Of a stretch of 64,000 nucleotides of DNA, positions 37,101 to 52,100 are shown piece after piece. A program made the position numbers and the translations under genes. The notes beneath the pieces were generated by a model that was given only the letters and a program-made list of their open reading frames with translations, was not told the DNA's origin and did no database searches. Source of the stretch: Ulota crispa (taxonomy: Eukaryota; Streptophyta; Bryopsida; Orthotrichales; Orthotrichaceae); assembly GCA_963920765.1 (NCBI GenBank), contig OY987244.1:29430358-29494357 (forward strand), in the 5' to 3' direction. The stretch's first letter is position 1; each line of letters opens with the position of its first letter.

Positions 37101-40100
37101 AGATCAGCGCTCCGGCTTTAAAACGCTTTCCCTTGCTGCTTGGGACGGTGGGACCCTCCACAGTCCACAGTCCTCATTTGCCTTGGCCGTGTGCGCCACA
37201 CGGCCGTTGACGATTCTCGACGACCGCCCGACGACCGACTGTGCTCACTCCTCACCCTGTATTATAGGGAGCCCTTTTTGGGCTGAGGGCCTGTACGTGA
37301 GAGAGCTCTCTCACATACTGTTCCTCGGTCCTAAAAAGGGTTTCTTATAATATAGGGTGAGGACACATGTGCGTGGGTCAAGTAAGGTAGGAGCACCCAT
37401 AAACGTCAAACTAAGGGTTTTGAACATGATGATTATTAATAAACAACTAGCAAATTATAAGATCTTATTAGGAACATAAAAAAAAAAAGAGTTTGCACTT
37501 TCAAATTTATTATTTGGATACTGTGAGAATAAGTTGTGAATTTTTAAAGAGCACACTGCCATTGCACCCATAACCACTTTTAAAGATTTCATGTTCACAT
37601 GTTGTACATCCTTGTCATTACATCTATTCACTTCCATAGATTTTTCAAGAATTCAAAGGTGACAGTTATGGGGACATTGATGCTTATGGGTGCTCTTACC
37701 TTACATTGAATAGGGGGCTTCAAACATCAAACCCCATATTCAATCAATTATATGGAGTTGCATGTTATATATGGAGTGTATTTGGACTAATGCAATATCC
37801 AAATACACTTCATATATAACATGCAACTCCATATTGATTGAATACAAGGTTATCAACTTTTTCAGGTGACTCATGTTGCGATTCACCTTGGTGGATTCAC
37901 TAGTGAACAGCAAAGTGACTCACCTCTGAAATTCACTCCTAAGGTGATTCATGTTACGAGTGAATTTCAAAAACTCATTTTTGCGTAGCCCATCCTCTCG
38001 GATATTTCAAACGTTCAGGCCCCCTACTTGTGCACAAAACCCTAATTGCAAACTCACGGGTGTGTCAGACTTTGGGAGTGCGAGTGAACAAAAATAACTT
38101 ACTAGTGAGTGAGGATTCTCTGAGGTGAGAAACTTGTAGGTTAGATTTTATGTTTGAACCCCCTTATTGCATCTAGGTTGCCTTAACAATTAGGTTGCTT
38201 TACTTTGCTAAGTTATCTCATGACTCATCACTTGACCACTTGGAAGTACATGCAACTCTCTCAATACTTGAATTTCACATAATTAGTGACTTTAAAGCTG
38301 CTAGTTTATCTTTTTATAGTTTCATTATTGTTGACAAGTTCTTAAAAAACTATTTATTGCAGTAAATATTTATATAATGTGAAATGACAAGAACTTAGTG
38401 TGGGCAACCTAAACGCAATATTCAATGTAGAACACTTCGTAACGACGTCATTAGACGGTGATTGTGGTTTGATTTTTCAAAGTGCTGGAGCTCCGAGGTG
38501 GAGCTCCGTCTCCGACACTTTGCATTTCTTAGTAAGTTAGCGCGCGAGGATTTCTCCCCGACTCTCTAAATGAAAGCCTTTGTCACGAGCTGAAAATCCA
38601 CCAAATGAGTTCAAGTGGAAGCAAGGAACTGGAAAGGAAGGCATAAGTTACTGGGTAGAGATAAACTGAAAGTTTTGGCCGATCTTTGGTCCACACTAAA
38701 TTAACCCCTAAATGCCCAAGGCACCACATTTTGGTGCCGACAATATTTTGAAGTTCAATAAAACTTAACAAAGTTGTTATTTTTAATATTTAGTATTTTA
38801 AAATTATTCTTTTCAAAATCTAGTTTTAACATCAAAAATCCGACTTTGAAAATTATTGATTGTGAAATTTCAATACAAGATTTTGTGCAAGGGTGTCCAT
38901 TGCAATCTTGACTTTTTTTAGTATTGAGAGCTCATGAAAATGAGCTTCAAATACACTAGATCGTGAAGAAAAATTTACACTAGAAATTCATTTTAAAATT
39001 TTTAAGAGAGATTTTGAAAAACCATAAATGGATTATTGGAGTTATGTATGTTATGCCCTTTGACCTCATATTTTTTTGGTGACCAAAATTCTAGATTTGA
39101 CATGTGAAAAGAGGATTGAAAGACTTGAAGTCATTTTTGCAATTTTAACACCTTGATCAAACATTATAATCTTTCAATTCATAAGTGGTATTGTTGTGTT
39201 TTCTCTTCCTATGTGATGTTTAACATATCTAGTATAAATTTGTATGGTTACAATTTAAAAAAAATTAATACAACTTATCAAAATGTTAGCTTTTTGTTTG
39301 TTTAGAGCAGATTCCTAGAAGCTCAAAAATGGCCTTGGGCATTTAGGGGTTAAAGGAGTGACTAAGTGGACACCCCCAGTTGCTATGCTGACATCCCCAA
39401 TAGTCCAGCCTATTAAATTTGAGATTATTATTATGCTGAATCTAATCAAAGCAAATATTTTAGCGTACATCTACATCTACTAGCATTGCAAATATATAAC
39501 AAGTGTGCTTCATTTGTGACATACTTAGGAGTTAAACCAATTGCTCCCTTCATTTATTGGTTTAACTCTTGACTGTGTCACAAATGAGACATATTTTGTT
39601 GTGTGTTTGCAATGCTTGTAGACATAGATGTATGCTTAAGTAATGCTTTGATTTTATTTCATATTTTAATGTAATAATAATCTCCAATTTAATAGGCTGG
39701 GCTATGGGAGGTATCTGCTTAGTCACCCCCTAAATTAATGTATTGCATAGAGGTATCTTTTAACAAGAGGATGGTTCATATTTGGAGAGTGGCTAGGTAT
39801 AAGGTTGGTGGCTCAAAAAGCGACACTTTAAGGGCTAATCAGCCTTTCCATGGGCCTTTTGAGACAAGAAGATTTTTGTCTAATTTTTAGACAAAGAGAA
39901 ATGGATGCCAAATGTAACACAATGTTTTCCATATTTTTACATCATTTTTGAATAGTTGATGAGTTTTCAAAGTTTCATGTAGCGGCATCTATTTGTGATT
40001 CTAGGCCTCCCATAAATTGTTCCCTTGCAACTTATAAAGAGATGAGGTGAATTCAAGGAGTATGATTGGCTCTTGCAAAAGAATACACCTTTTTTCTATG

Positions 40101-43100
40101 ACTAAAGAAGGTCCATCTAAGAACCACCTCATATGCATTCCTAAGCTACCTATGGGACACTTTTTGTGAGAGGGGACGCAATTCAAGCTACCTATTTAAG
40201 GTAGGAACACCCATAAGCGTTAGAGTCCCCATAACCGCCACCTTTGAAATCTTGGAAAATTTATGGAAATGAATAGATGTAATTACAAGGATGTACAACA
40301 TGTGAACATGAAATCTTTAAAAATGGTTATGGGTGCAATGGCAGTTTGCTCTTTAAAAATTCACAACTTATTCTCATAGTATCCAAATAATACATTCAAA
40401 AGTGCAAACTCACTATTTTTCTGTTCCTAATAGGATCCTATAATTTGCTAGTTGTTTATTAAAACTCATCATGTTCAAAACCCTTAGATTGACGCTTATG
40501 GGTGCTCCTACCTTACTAGCCACACCAATGTATGGACCCGTGGTGGAGAAACTCAAAATTTTCACTTAATGAAAAATGTAGAAATTTAGAATGGTACCCA
40601 AATTTGGAAATTTAGAGTTTTTATTTGGATTCGGAGATCTTGGATTGGTCTAGCATTGTGAACAAAGATAAAACTGACCAATCACAAACCAAGAATTTTT
40701 TCTTTAATCCTTGTTAGTAAAAAATAACGTGGGGTTTGTCCATATTTAGGGACCCAAATTGCGAGCCAAATTGGTGTGTTCAATATACCTAACCTTGAGG
40801 AGTTTGGTTTTAGAGGATGTCATGACTTTAGAATATCTCTTGACCACCATTGATGGTTGTGTATAGTTTAACTGTGCATTTTTGGTTTGGAATTGTTTAA
40901 ATATTGCATATTTGCAATTACTCAAAAAAAATATAGAGAAGACTAGCAATTGATTAGAGAAAGACTGTCTGATTGTGTGAATTGTAGTTGTGTTGGAATG
41001 AAAACTCAACACTAGTGCCAAATAATGCCATGGTCATGGGATATGTTGTGTTTTTTTTTGAGTTGGGTAATTTGTTAAAGCTTTTTGATAAGGAATGGTT
41101 TATATTAGTCAAACAATTTAGATGTTAGGAAACAAAAGGAGAGTTTTAGTACATTCTGCATGCTTTTGGTTCATTTGGACAAAATTTTGATAGCAAATTA
41201 CATGCTTTTGGTTACTTGCCTCCCAAAACTCTCTTAACAAAGTAGGTCAATTCCATTTTCTTTTTTAGCGAAGTAAAATTTGAACATTAGGATTTCTTTT
41301 TATCTCAAGTTAGTTGCCTTGACCTCCCTTTGCATTCTTGTTACTTGAACTACCCTCATTTTCATCTCTAGCACATGCAACACTAATTTACCAAGGTATA
41401 ACTATTTGTAACACATTTTAATTATTGCGAGAGGTTGAATTATGGGGAAATTACAAATAGGGGCATGAAAATGACAAATATTACAAATAGGGGCATAGTT
41501 TCAAAATAATTACAAATAGGAGTGCGATTTCAAAATAACTTGTAACTTTTTGTAACTTTTATTGGTTGGACATTGGTTGATTTAGATGTATCACATCAAA
41601 TGTTAGCTAACTTCCAAAAAACTTTAAGGATTCCAAAAATCAAGCCTAAATAAAGAAATTTTAGCAAAGGGGATGACAACTTTTAGAAAGACCTTTAATT
41701 TTTTTGAAAGTTAGCTAACATTTAATGTGGTATATCTAAATCAAACAACATCCAAACCAAAAAAGTTACAAAAACTTACAAATTATTTTGAAATTGCGCC
41801 CCTATTTGTAATTATTTTGAAACTATGCCCCTATTTGTAGTATTTTTCATTTTCATGCCCCTATTTGTAATTTCCCCTTGAATTATTACTGTTACAAGAT
41901 TTCCAAAAAACAAACAATCAACTTGTAATGACACAAATTTTGCAGTGAAACTTTGGATGAATCAGTGTAGGGAAAGGTAAAGTTGACGGAACAAAACAAA
42001 TTGAAAATTTGCAAACATGATTGTTGCACCAACCAAGGCCTACGATTTATTGGTGTCTCAAGCTGGTGGCTTCAACGGGCCCAGGACACTGATTTACTGA
42101 TCATACCATATTGTGGACCCGGGGCTGGGCAACATCCGATCATGTTTTACACCACAGTGAAAAGGAAGAATATGTCCCTCTTTTGTAGTTAGTTAATTGC
42201 ATCTCCTATCAAAATTTCCAAACTTGAACTTCTAGTGGTACAGCAAAAAATTCCTATGTTTTCCGCTGAGATGAAGAAATGGAGGTTGTACAGGCCAGGA
42301 CCAGTATACTAGCTGAGGTTAGATGGCATGCCGTTTTGTGGGGTCAGTGTAGAGTATTTTAGCTTATTCATCTGCCGGAAAATGTAAAAGCTCAGAGATG
42401 TATCATCAGAAGATTGAATTTAGAAATTTTGAATTTTTATTTGGATTCAGAGACCCTGGTTTAGTTTAGAACTCTGGAGAAGTATAGTATCGAACAATAC
42501 CATAATAGGGGGGCAAGTTATTACCAAGGTGTAAAAAAACTCTGAGATTTTGCCACCCTGGCTCCACTAAACGGCATGTCACCTAACCCCAACCACCATA
42601 TACTGGTGTGCTTCAACCGACCTCTGCAATCAAGTATATCCTGATGGAGTAGGGCAGATGCTCAAAATCAATCAAAATCAATGAAAAAGTAAAAAAAAAC
42701 AACAAGTTTTCCAAGAAATAAAGTTTAACCCCTAAGCGTCCAAGAGGACAAAAATTGTCCTTTTAGTGCCAAAAACACACCTTGAGGGTGGAAAAAGATT
42801 TTTTTTCAATTTTTTTTTCTTGAAAGTGGTTAGAGAGATGTGCCACATCATTGATTGCCAAAAATAGCTACTTTCAATGCCTCCATATTTTTTTAAACAC
42901 CAATTTGTAAAGAGATGTACAAGGTCCCTGCTACCCTTTTTGTGAGGGTAGGGTACACTATTGATTTTTCCTTCTTTTGAAAAGAATATTATCTCTCTTG
43001 GACGCATGCCATTGACTGTGCATTGCACATGAACAGTGCACTCTCCTTGATCTGAGACCACATGTCTAGGGTCAGTCCTTTAAGGGTTAAAATGCACAAG

Positions 43101-46100
43101 TGAATTTTAGTATTTTGACCAAAAAAAAAATCAAGCTCACTGCCCACGGCTAACGGATCGCCGCTCACGATACAACATTCCCCGGAATAGGGCGAGTGCA
43201 GAATGAGGCATACCGTACGAAAGAGCTTTACTAAAGCTTCACGACAGGAACAACAAACGTCAGCAAGAGGAAAAGCAGGAAGGAAACGAGGCGCACACAG
43301 GAATTAATAAAAAGTCCAGTCAAGTCTCACCAAGCCCAGGGTGACGTAGTCCGTTGACAAGCGGTTGACAAAAAGCTCCATAGGTGACAGCTTCCCCTTT
43401 TTGGCACTCAATAATATGGAGATGTCCTCAAGCATGCGACCCCCTTCTTGCCTCGAGCCTGGATCACTGGATTCCCACAAACAAGCTGACCTCAGACAGC
43501 AGTAAAAGGGCTTGAACCACACAGTCTCCTGCAGGGTCAATTACGTAGCCTCAGAAAACCATTGCGTACCTCCAGATTTACCGTCACTCCTGTAAAACAA
43601 TCATGTAGAAACGAGACACAAGGACAGTGGAATCATCAAACCTACTACACCAAATAGTGCATATAGGTTGCCCCATACTAATGTCTCGACAATTCACACT
43701 ATTCAAAGGGAATTACTATAGCGACACCATAAATTACTAACGGGACACCCCGTGTGATAATTTAGGGTTGATTTTGCTGATTTTTTTATTTGGATCAAAA
43801 GGTTAGTTTCAGTTTTATTATTCTAAGGCTATACTAAAAAAAATAAGTGTGCTTAAATTTCAAACTAAAAATATAGGACTTTTGAGTTACTTAAAACAAA
43901 AATATATCAAAAAATAGTATTGGTGCAATAATATTTCAATTTTTTTTGTACTTGTCATGTTTTCTTTCAAGGAGGTGATAATGTTGTGATTGAATGAATG
44001 ATAAACCACTTAATAAATAAAAAATAGCACTAAATTATCAAATTTCATACTCAGAGGGGGTGTCCCATTAGTAATTTAGGGTGTCGCTATAGTAATTCCC
44101 TATTTAAATACTTCCTGCTGCTCTAGTAATATTCAGCAATAACTATAGCAATAAGCAACTTTTAAAGGCCTTGACAATAGCAACACAACTACAAAAAGAT
44201 AAATTAGCGGTGTTCATGTCATAAAGCAAGTGAAATCCTAATATCTAAAAAGTTACATGGACCTCTACGTGACCAAACCATGATGAGTCATGAGGTAACT
44301 TTCCATGGTAAGGCAACCTAATTGTTAAGGTAACCTAAATGCACTATTTGAAATACTTCCTTTTATGGTAAGACATCTTCCAGTCTATAATCAGACTGTG
44401 AAGCTGCAGACCTTGACATGCATTTAAAATTTCCTTTGCTACTACCACTCTTAACATCAAGTGTGAACGGGCCTTTAGTCTCAGGCTGATTACAGACCCA
44501 CTTTGAGACGTTTTGGGGTCAGAAACGGAGCCAGGTTGTGTGGGATCTACAGAAGACGCTGTAGAGATTGCGGGTTCCTGTTCAGTTGATTGGCTATATC
44601 ATTGGCTGGAGCTAGTAAGAACTCTATAGCAGAGGGCCCAGGTAATTTGCACGGACGGTACTTTGATTCACTGCCCAGAAATCAGACACTCCATTCGATA
44701 TTCTCTACAGTAGCGCTAGTTGCAAGGTATCACCATGCGTTCCAAGATGGCATTTTCTTCCACTAATTTAGTATTGAAAGTAATAACCTGGAATTCTACA
44801 CTAAATAGTGCATTTAGGTTGCCCCACATTCTGCACTATATAAATACTTACGAGTAGTACAGCAATTTTCATCAATAATTCCTGCAATAAATATATTTTA
44901 AATGGCCTGGCAGCAACAACAACGAAGTTGCAGAAAAACGAACTAGCAATGTCAAGGCCGTAAACCATGTGAAATCCTAGTATCTATAGAGTCACATGCG
45001 TCTCCAAATGACCAAGCAATGAGTCATGAGGAAGCTTTCTAGGGTAAAGCAACCTAATTGTTAACGCAACCTAAATGCACTATTTACACTAAACATTGCA
45101 TTTAGGTTGCCTTGACAATTAGGATTCCTTACCTTAAAAAATTATCTCATGACTCATTGTTTGACCACTTAGAGGCACTTGCAACTCTCTTGATTCTAGG
45201 ATTTTACATGGTTTACAACATGGATGCAACTAATTTGTTTTTCCACAACATCATTGTTGTTAATAGGCCCTTATAAAATTTGTTTATTACAAAAATTACT
45301 GATGAAAATCACTGTAGCAGCAGAAAATATAATATTTATATAGTGTAAAATGTCGAAGAATTAGTGTGGAGCAACCTAAACGCAATATTCGGTGTAGTGT
45401 ATATGTCGAGCTGTGCGACACCACCAACGCAAACTTGGAAGAGTGAGCTAAGTGCTAGATATTTTGCACGAAAACAAGAGTTGGTACAGTGGTGAGGGTT
45501 TGCAGCCATGTGACACGAGAGCGAGGAGGAGGAGGGGAGTGAAACCTTGAAGAGTGAGTCAAAGCACACGGCTGCTTTGTCATAATGGCCCTGTAGCATG
45601 AGGCACCAACCCATCTCCTCCAGCATGAGATTTCGAAGTCTGAGGTTGAATCCACGCAAGTTCATGTCCAGTGTGTGGTTGGAGAGCGAGTCAGTGGCCA
45701 TCGCCAGGTTGCCCTCCAAGCGTGCTAAGCGGGACTCCATGATACGGACCATGCATCCACCTTTCCACGTCGGCTCCATGAGGTCGAGTATTGCAGCTGC
45801 GCTCTCCATGTGGTTTCTAGTCGGAGGTAGAAGTGCCATAATCACGGTGTGGTCTGATGCCATTGCAACAACTGTCGGTAATTAGTGGATGTTATTTAAA
45901 CATAAGATTGACTTCTTCGAACCACAATTGCTTGACGAATTTGAAACCTGAATAATATTTAGGGAAGAATACCCCTGAAGTTTGCAATATTTTCAAAGAT
46001 ACCCCTGCTTTTTCAGAAATTTCACAAATACCCTTGGACCGAACAAATTCAGGTGTTTGTCTTGTTGTGCATATCACTTCCCTTCTTACTTGTGCGCACA

Positions 46101-49100
46101 TTTGCTTCTTTTTTGTTTCATTACATTCCCTTCTTCAACATTGGTCATGAAAGAAGTACAAGCACAACAAATAAATGCCTAAAAACTACGGTCCAAGGGT
46201 ATTTGAGTAATTTCTGAAAAAGCAGGGGTATCTATGTAAATATTGCAAACTTCAGGGGTATCCATGAAATTTTCCCTAGTATTTGAGCACACATAACCTG
46301 GCCTAACAGGATATCTGAGAAAAAAGTAAGAACATTAGAAGAAATTATGTAGTCATTTGGCCCCAACCTCTCAGTTCCCTGTGTTCACTACTGCACAACC
46401 CCGGGAAAAACTTTAATTTGCATGCATGATGGCAGGTGTGTTATGTAACCGAGAAAACAGTAAAATCTTGCTGAGTGGTAAAGACTTTGAATATATGTAC
46501 ACTGAATATTGCATTTTGGTTGCCTTGACAGTTAGGTTGCCTTACCTTGGTAAGTTAGTGACTCATCAATTGGCCACTTAAAGGTGCATGTAACTCTCTA
46601 AAAACTTGAATTTCACATGATTTACAACTTGAAAGCGGCTATTTTATTGTTCTATAGCTTTCTTGGTGTTGCTAGACCTTTTAAAATTTGTTTGTTGCAG
46701 CAATTATTGATGAAGGTTGCTGTAGCAGCAGTAAATATTTAAATAGTGTAAAATGTCAAGAAACTAGTATGGGGCAACCTAAACGCAATATTCAGTGTAG
46801 CTATATTCACTTTCGAAACACGTGGGGTCTACCACTTGGACAAACGTTAGAAGCTATTCTAGGCATTGGCCCAAGACTCTATTAGCCCCTTTAATCACTG
46901 TTGCACAACCCTTAGATGGTGACACGTGATAAAAAAAAAACACATTGCTTGCATCGACTCTCATTGACTTTTTGACACAGAGATGGTCAACTACTTGGGA
47001 ACTGGATCTGCAAAAAAAATCTTCTAAATACTACATTGAGTTGCCAAGTGGTAACATATCACTTCCTGTATAATTTCCTCATTGAATTTATCAAATCTTG
47101 CCCTGTGCACACAGATGTCGCAGTACCATTGGTAACCCTACGGACAGAAAAATTTAGAGTTGGTCAGAGTGCGTCTTATTTTCCTGAGGAACAGGTTTGC
47201 ATAAGAAATATTTTTCTTTCCTCCTGAGCAAGTGAGTGAAACTTACAATGAAGAAGAAATAGCGCAGCAAGTGGAGCTCTTGCATGGTGCGTTGTTGATA
47301 CTCTATGTAGAAGAATGATTGCCCTTGCTCTGTCTCCAGGCATGCCCAAGAGCTCGAGCGCCTTGTGATACTGAGCTGGAATGAGCGATACCATAAGGTT
47401 GAATGCTCCCATCCCAAACTCTATTGAAATCCTTAGAGACGCTAGCTCTTGGTCTTCCTTGATATTACCCTCCAGCCTCTGCAGGTTGCCACTGGCAGCA
47501 GCGGCTCCTACCGTAGTCAAGAAAGATTGAAAATCAAGGCAAAAACTTAACAGGAAGAATTAATGAGCAGATCCCATATAAACCAGTCGTTGCTAAACAC
47601 CACGAGATTGAAATCAGATAATCATTGACTACCCAGTTTATTCTATTTAGTGTCGTTACCTCAAGCGCGTTTCACCGGTACTCTAGGTCATAATTTTTCA
47701 AAAACCAGAGCAACAAAAAAAGATTTTGGCAAAAAGCTATAGCCAAGAGTGAACTTCTGCGGCTACACTAAATTGAATATACATTCCACACTATAGCTAA
47801 ATCTGAACTATTCATGTAATTCTGAACTATGCAAACATTAAGAGATCTCTTAATATATGGGCAAAAAATCCGAGTATCTCCCAGTATATAAGCAAAACAT
47901 GGGAGATCTCCTGACGATTTGCATATACTAAATCGTCAACAACATAAAAATTAGACTGTTATCTCTGGACTTTGGACTGGACTGTCTAGATTTAGTTAAA
48001 TACGGCATGCTGGCACTTCGTAAGGATGCTCACCCATTTCTATCATTGGAGATTCGGAAAGCCGGCACTGTCTTGTTTGCCATCCCTCTTCACCAACGTC
48101 TGTCTGCGAGTCGGAAGTAGACGGAACTGCAGATCCTGAATTCTGCATGTTACGACTACATCAATCGAATACGAATCAGGTCACACCACATTACGAGATG
48201 TTCAAATAATTAGAAACTAACTTGTACATTGCATTTCCAGCATTCTAGAACATCACAAATACCAGCAATCGTCAAAATACTATGGAGACAGCCTTGCAAT
48301 CTACTTGTATGAAAAGGATAATTCTTACTCCCTCTGTCCCTCTAAAAACGTCCAAATCAGACACATTTTTTGTACCACTAAAAAGCTCCCTTTTGCTTAT
48401 TTCAAATGCTAGAAAGCGTTTGTCATGTTCAATGATCTCATGGGGCAAGTTAAGATATAGCTTGGCCTTGCCCATATGAGGTACCATTGTTGCTACTAAT
48501 CTTTCAATCATCAATAATGAGGAGCTAACAACATGCACAAATATGGTACTTTTTGCATGGGATTTGGGTACCTAAACGGCAACATAAAAACTGGACATTT
48601 TGCATACATTTGGTAGGTGGTATATTGATTCTAGAATGCATGTGCCACTATCACAAAGACTAAAAACACAGTTAATCCTTCGCAAGGAAGCTTTTTGGAC
48701 GTTTTTAGAGGGACAGAGGGAGTATGCAATTTCAAAATAGAAGGTTGTACATCACTACAAGTGTCAGTAGACAACTCAATTTCCATTCAAAGACAAGTGA
48801 CCCCGTCACACTTTTAGTCTAGTCCTGAATCACTTGCTAATTGATCCAACCAAGCGCATGAAGAGATGAACTGCTCCCGGTAACAGAGACAGGGTTCTAG
48901 TATCCTCTCCCGTAGGGAATTAAAGACCTACTCATATTACACGAGCTCATACAGTTGTAGCCAAGAAGCTTACCGGGCTCTGTTCGTCATCGTCCGAGTC
49001 ATAGTTGACTCGAAGGCTCCCACTTAATTCAACCTGGAGGCTGCCGCCCATTGCAACCCATTCTCTCTGGACCTGCATCAGCTTCTTCCTGCTGTGCTTG

Positions 49101-52100
49101 TAAATCAGCCATGCCCTTTTCAAGTTGTATCCCACCTTCACCATGGAGCTCCACCTCTCTCCACCAGCAACAATCTGACATTCGTCAAGCGAAAAAAACA
49201 CAAGTGAGCTACAGAATCATGACAAGAACGAAGTATTCAAAAACTGATGAGGAAGCACTGCGAGATTATAAGTAGCAAACCAATTTGGAGGCAACAACGG
49301 AAAACTTCTCAAAACAACAGAGAAGTTCAGGTCCATCCCTAATATTCACCTTGTGAAATTATTTTAATTTCCTAGACATAAATGATAAGTTGGTTCAGTG
49401 GATTTACATCCTACTCATCTTGACCAATTGAACTCATACAAATTCAAACTTACAATCAATTCAAATATTGGAGGTGTACAACCAGAGATACAGATTGTAA
49501 ACAAATTCATTCAGATTTTGAAGTTGTTTAAGAAAAAAAGTGAAATATATCTTGTAAAAAGAACTGCAGTATTGCAAATTTAAATGAACAATCGATTTTG
49601 AACCACGTCAACAAAGTTAACAGAGGATCCTTTAATCCACTTTCTGATGCAAGAGAAAGAAGATGGAATTGAACAGAGGATGAAAACTCGAAAATAAAGT
49701 CAAACTAGAGTTTCATGTGGCAATATGGGGAACTGCGCATTTCTGAATATAAAGATGACAAAGACGAAATTAGGGCATCACCGGAAGTAACGTAGATAAT
49801 TACTCCCTCTGTCCCTCTAAAAAGCTCCAAATCAGACGCATTTCTTGTACCACTAAAAAGCTCCCTTTTGCTGATTTCAAATGCTGAGAACGCGTTTGCC
49901 ATGTTCAATGATCTCATTGGGGCAAGTTAAGCAATTAAAGAACAACCTCTCCTAGCAAGCTTGGCTTTGCCCATATGAGGTACCATTGTTGCTACTAATC
50001 TTTAAATCATCAATAATAAGGAGCTGGCAGCATGCACAAATATGGTACTTTTTGCATGGAATTTGGGTGCCCAAACGGCAACATCAAAGCTGGAGATTTT
50101 GCATACATTTGATAGATGGTATATCGATTCTAGAATGCAAGTGTCACTAGCACAAAGACTAAAAAACACAGTAAATCGTTCACAAGGAAGCTTTTTGGAC
50201 GTTTTTAGAGGGATAGAAGGAGTATCTCACAGCTAAGAGGCCAATGAAGAGGAAACATTCGGCCTGAACGTACAAGCACCATAAGCGCATCCTGCGAAGT
50301 TTATGATTCATGTTGGTCTCCTCGCGCGTCATGGCAATCTTGACCTCTGGATCATCTTCCTTTTGCTTCAGTTTGTCACTCAGGGCAGCAGCCTTTTCAA
50401 ACCCTGATTTCTCCAGGACTGCCACTGCCTTCCCCAACGCCCAGGATTTCATGCTGCTCACCGTCTCGTTCACTTTCTTTATGTTGCTGTGAGTGCGATA
50501 CCTGCAATTTCACTGGAAAAAAGTTCGTCAACCCCTGGCTCACGACCAAATTGAATATTAACAAGGGAAAATTTCATGGATACCTCTAAAATTTGCCATA
50601 TTTACATAGATACCCCTGGTTTATCAGAAATTACACAAATACCCTTGGTCCATAATTTTCAGACTTTTGTTATATTGTGCAAGCCACTTCTTTCTCCCTT
50701 GTGTGCACGTTGCTTCTTGTCCATTCTATTGCACTCCTTGTTTTAACTTTGGCCATGAAAGAAGTAGCGTGCATAACAAAACAAACACCTGAAAATTATG
50801 GACCACGGGTGTTTATATAATTTCTGAGAAATCAGAGGTATCTATGTAAATATGGCAAACTTCAGGAGTATCCATGAAATTTTCCCTATTACAATGGCTG
50901 TGACACAATTTCTTGTTAATGCATATGAAGGATCAAACAAACACGAATGTCTCGACATGATATCTAACAGACGCCTTGTCTATTACACAAAGCATTTTCT
51001 TACAACATACTCAATATATGCAAGGGCATTTGAGAATATTTCACAGTAATGGAACAAGGAGATATCAACCAGTAGACAACTAACATGGGCTAACCCTGTG
51101 ACAGGCACGCAATAAGTTTTTCTTACTTCACTTCTTGTTCGGACGCAAATGCCTCGGTTTCCTGAAGAAGCGAGATGGCGAAGTTAATGTCATCGTCATC
51201 ATGCGACATGAGTGCCACAATAGTGGCCACTTCGGCATGGTGCAGGTAGAAGCGGGCGTGGCCTGCCCTCAGTGTGTTAAAATAGTCCTCCGCATCGTTC
51301 AGCTTGTCCGAGTATATTAGTCTCATCCCTGTCAACACCTGTTCCATTCATAATTTCAATATCTCCATCTCAGCTGAATTTAGCCTGTTCCATTCATAAT
51401 TTCAATATTTCCATCTCAGCTGAATTTAGCCTCTAAGGTAGGAAGCTCATGAATGGATCATCTAAGGGCTGGAACTGAATTTTGGGGAGGTGAAACTTCT
51501 TGAAATATTTTTCAGTAAATTTTCTTTCAAAGACAAGAGGAATCGGCATTTGACCAAGTTGTTTCATATTTTTTGGAGCTTTGTGGAATTAGTTATGAAA
51601 TTTGACGTTGAAATGGCATTGGGCTCTAAAATGGTGCACCTCCTCAAATGTACATTATTTGTACATTGTTGAAGCCTATGAAAAACAACATGTACAAAAA
51701 TAGTACATTTGAGAAGGTGATCCATTTTAGAGCATGAGCCGAATTAGAGCCTTCTCCCTTACTTCATGCCTGGAAAATACAGAATTAAAAAGACTGACTA
51801 CCAGACTTTAAAAAATTGTAGAGACCAAATAAAAGCTCTTTGACAAGATTCTAGTTTATCTTTATTATAACTCTCCAGTTAAGAACCATAGGGACAATTA
51901 GAGACACAAAGATTGGCATGACTAGCTTTCGAGAAACGGAACTCAAGAGAAAGTTCAAATTTCAAGCTATTTCTGGTGCGTACAATCGAATAGCATTTAC
52001 CACGTTTTTCAGAAATGGTCTGTTCAGTCAGTATTCCAGCCTTATCAGCCAAACCCTAATTCTTTCTATCACTGTCTACATATCCGGGCCACGAGATTCT

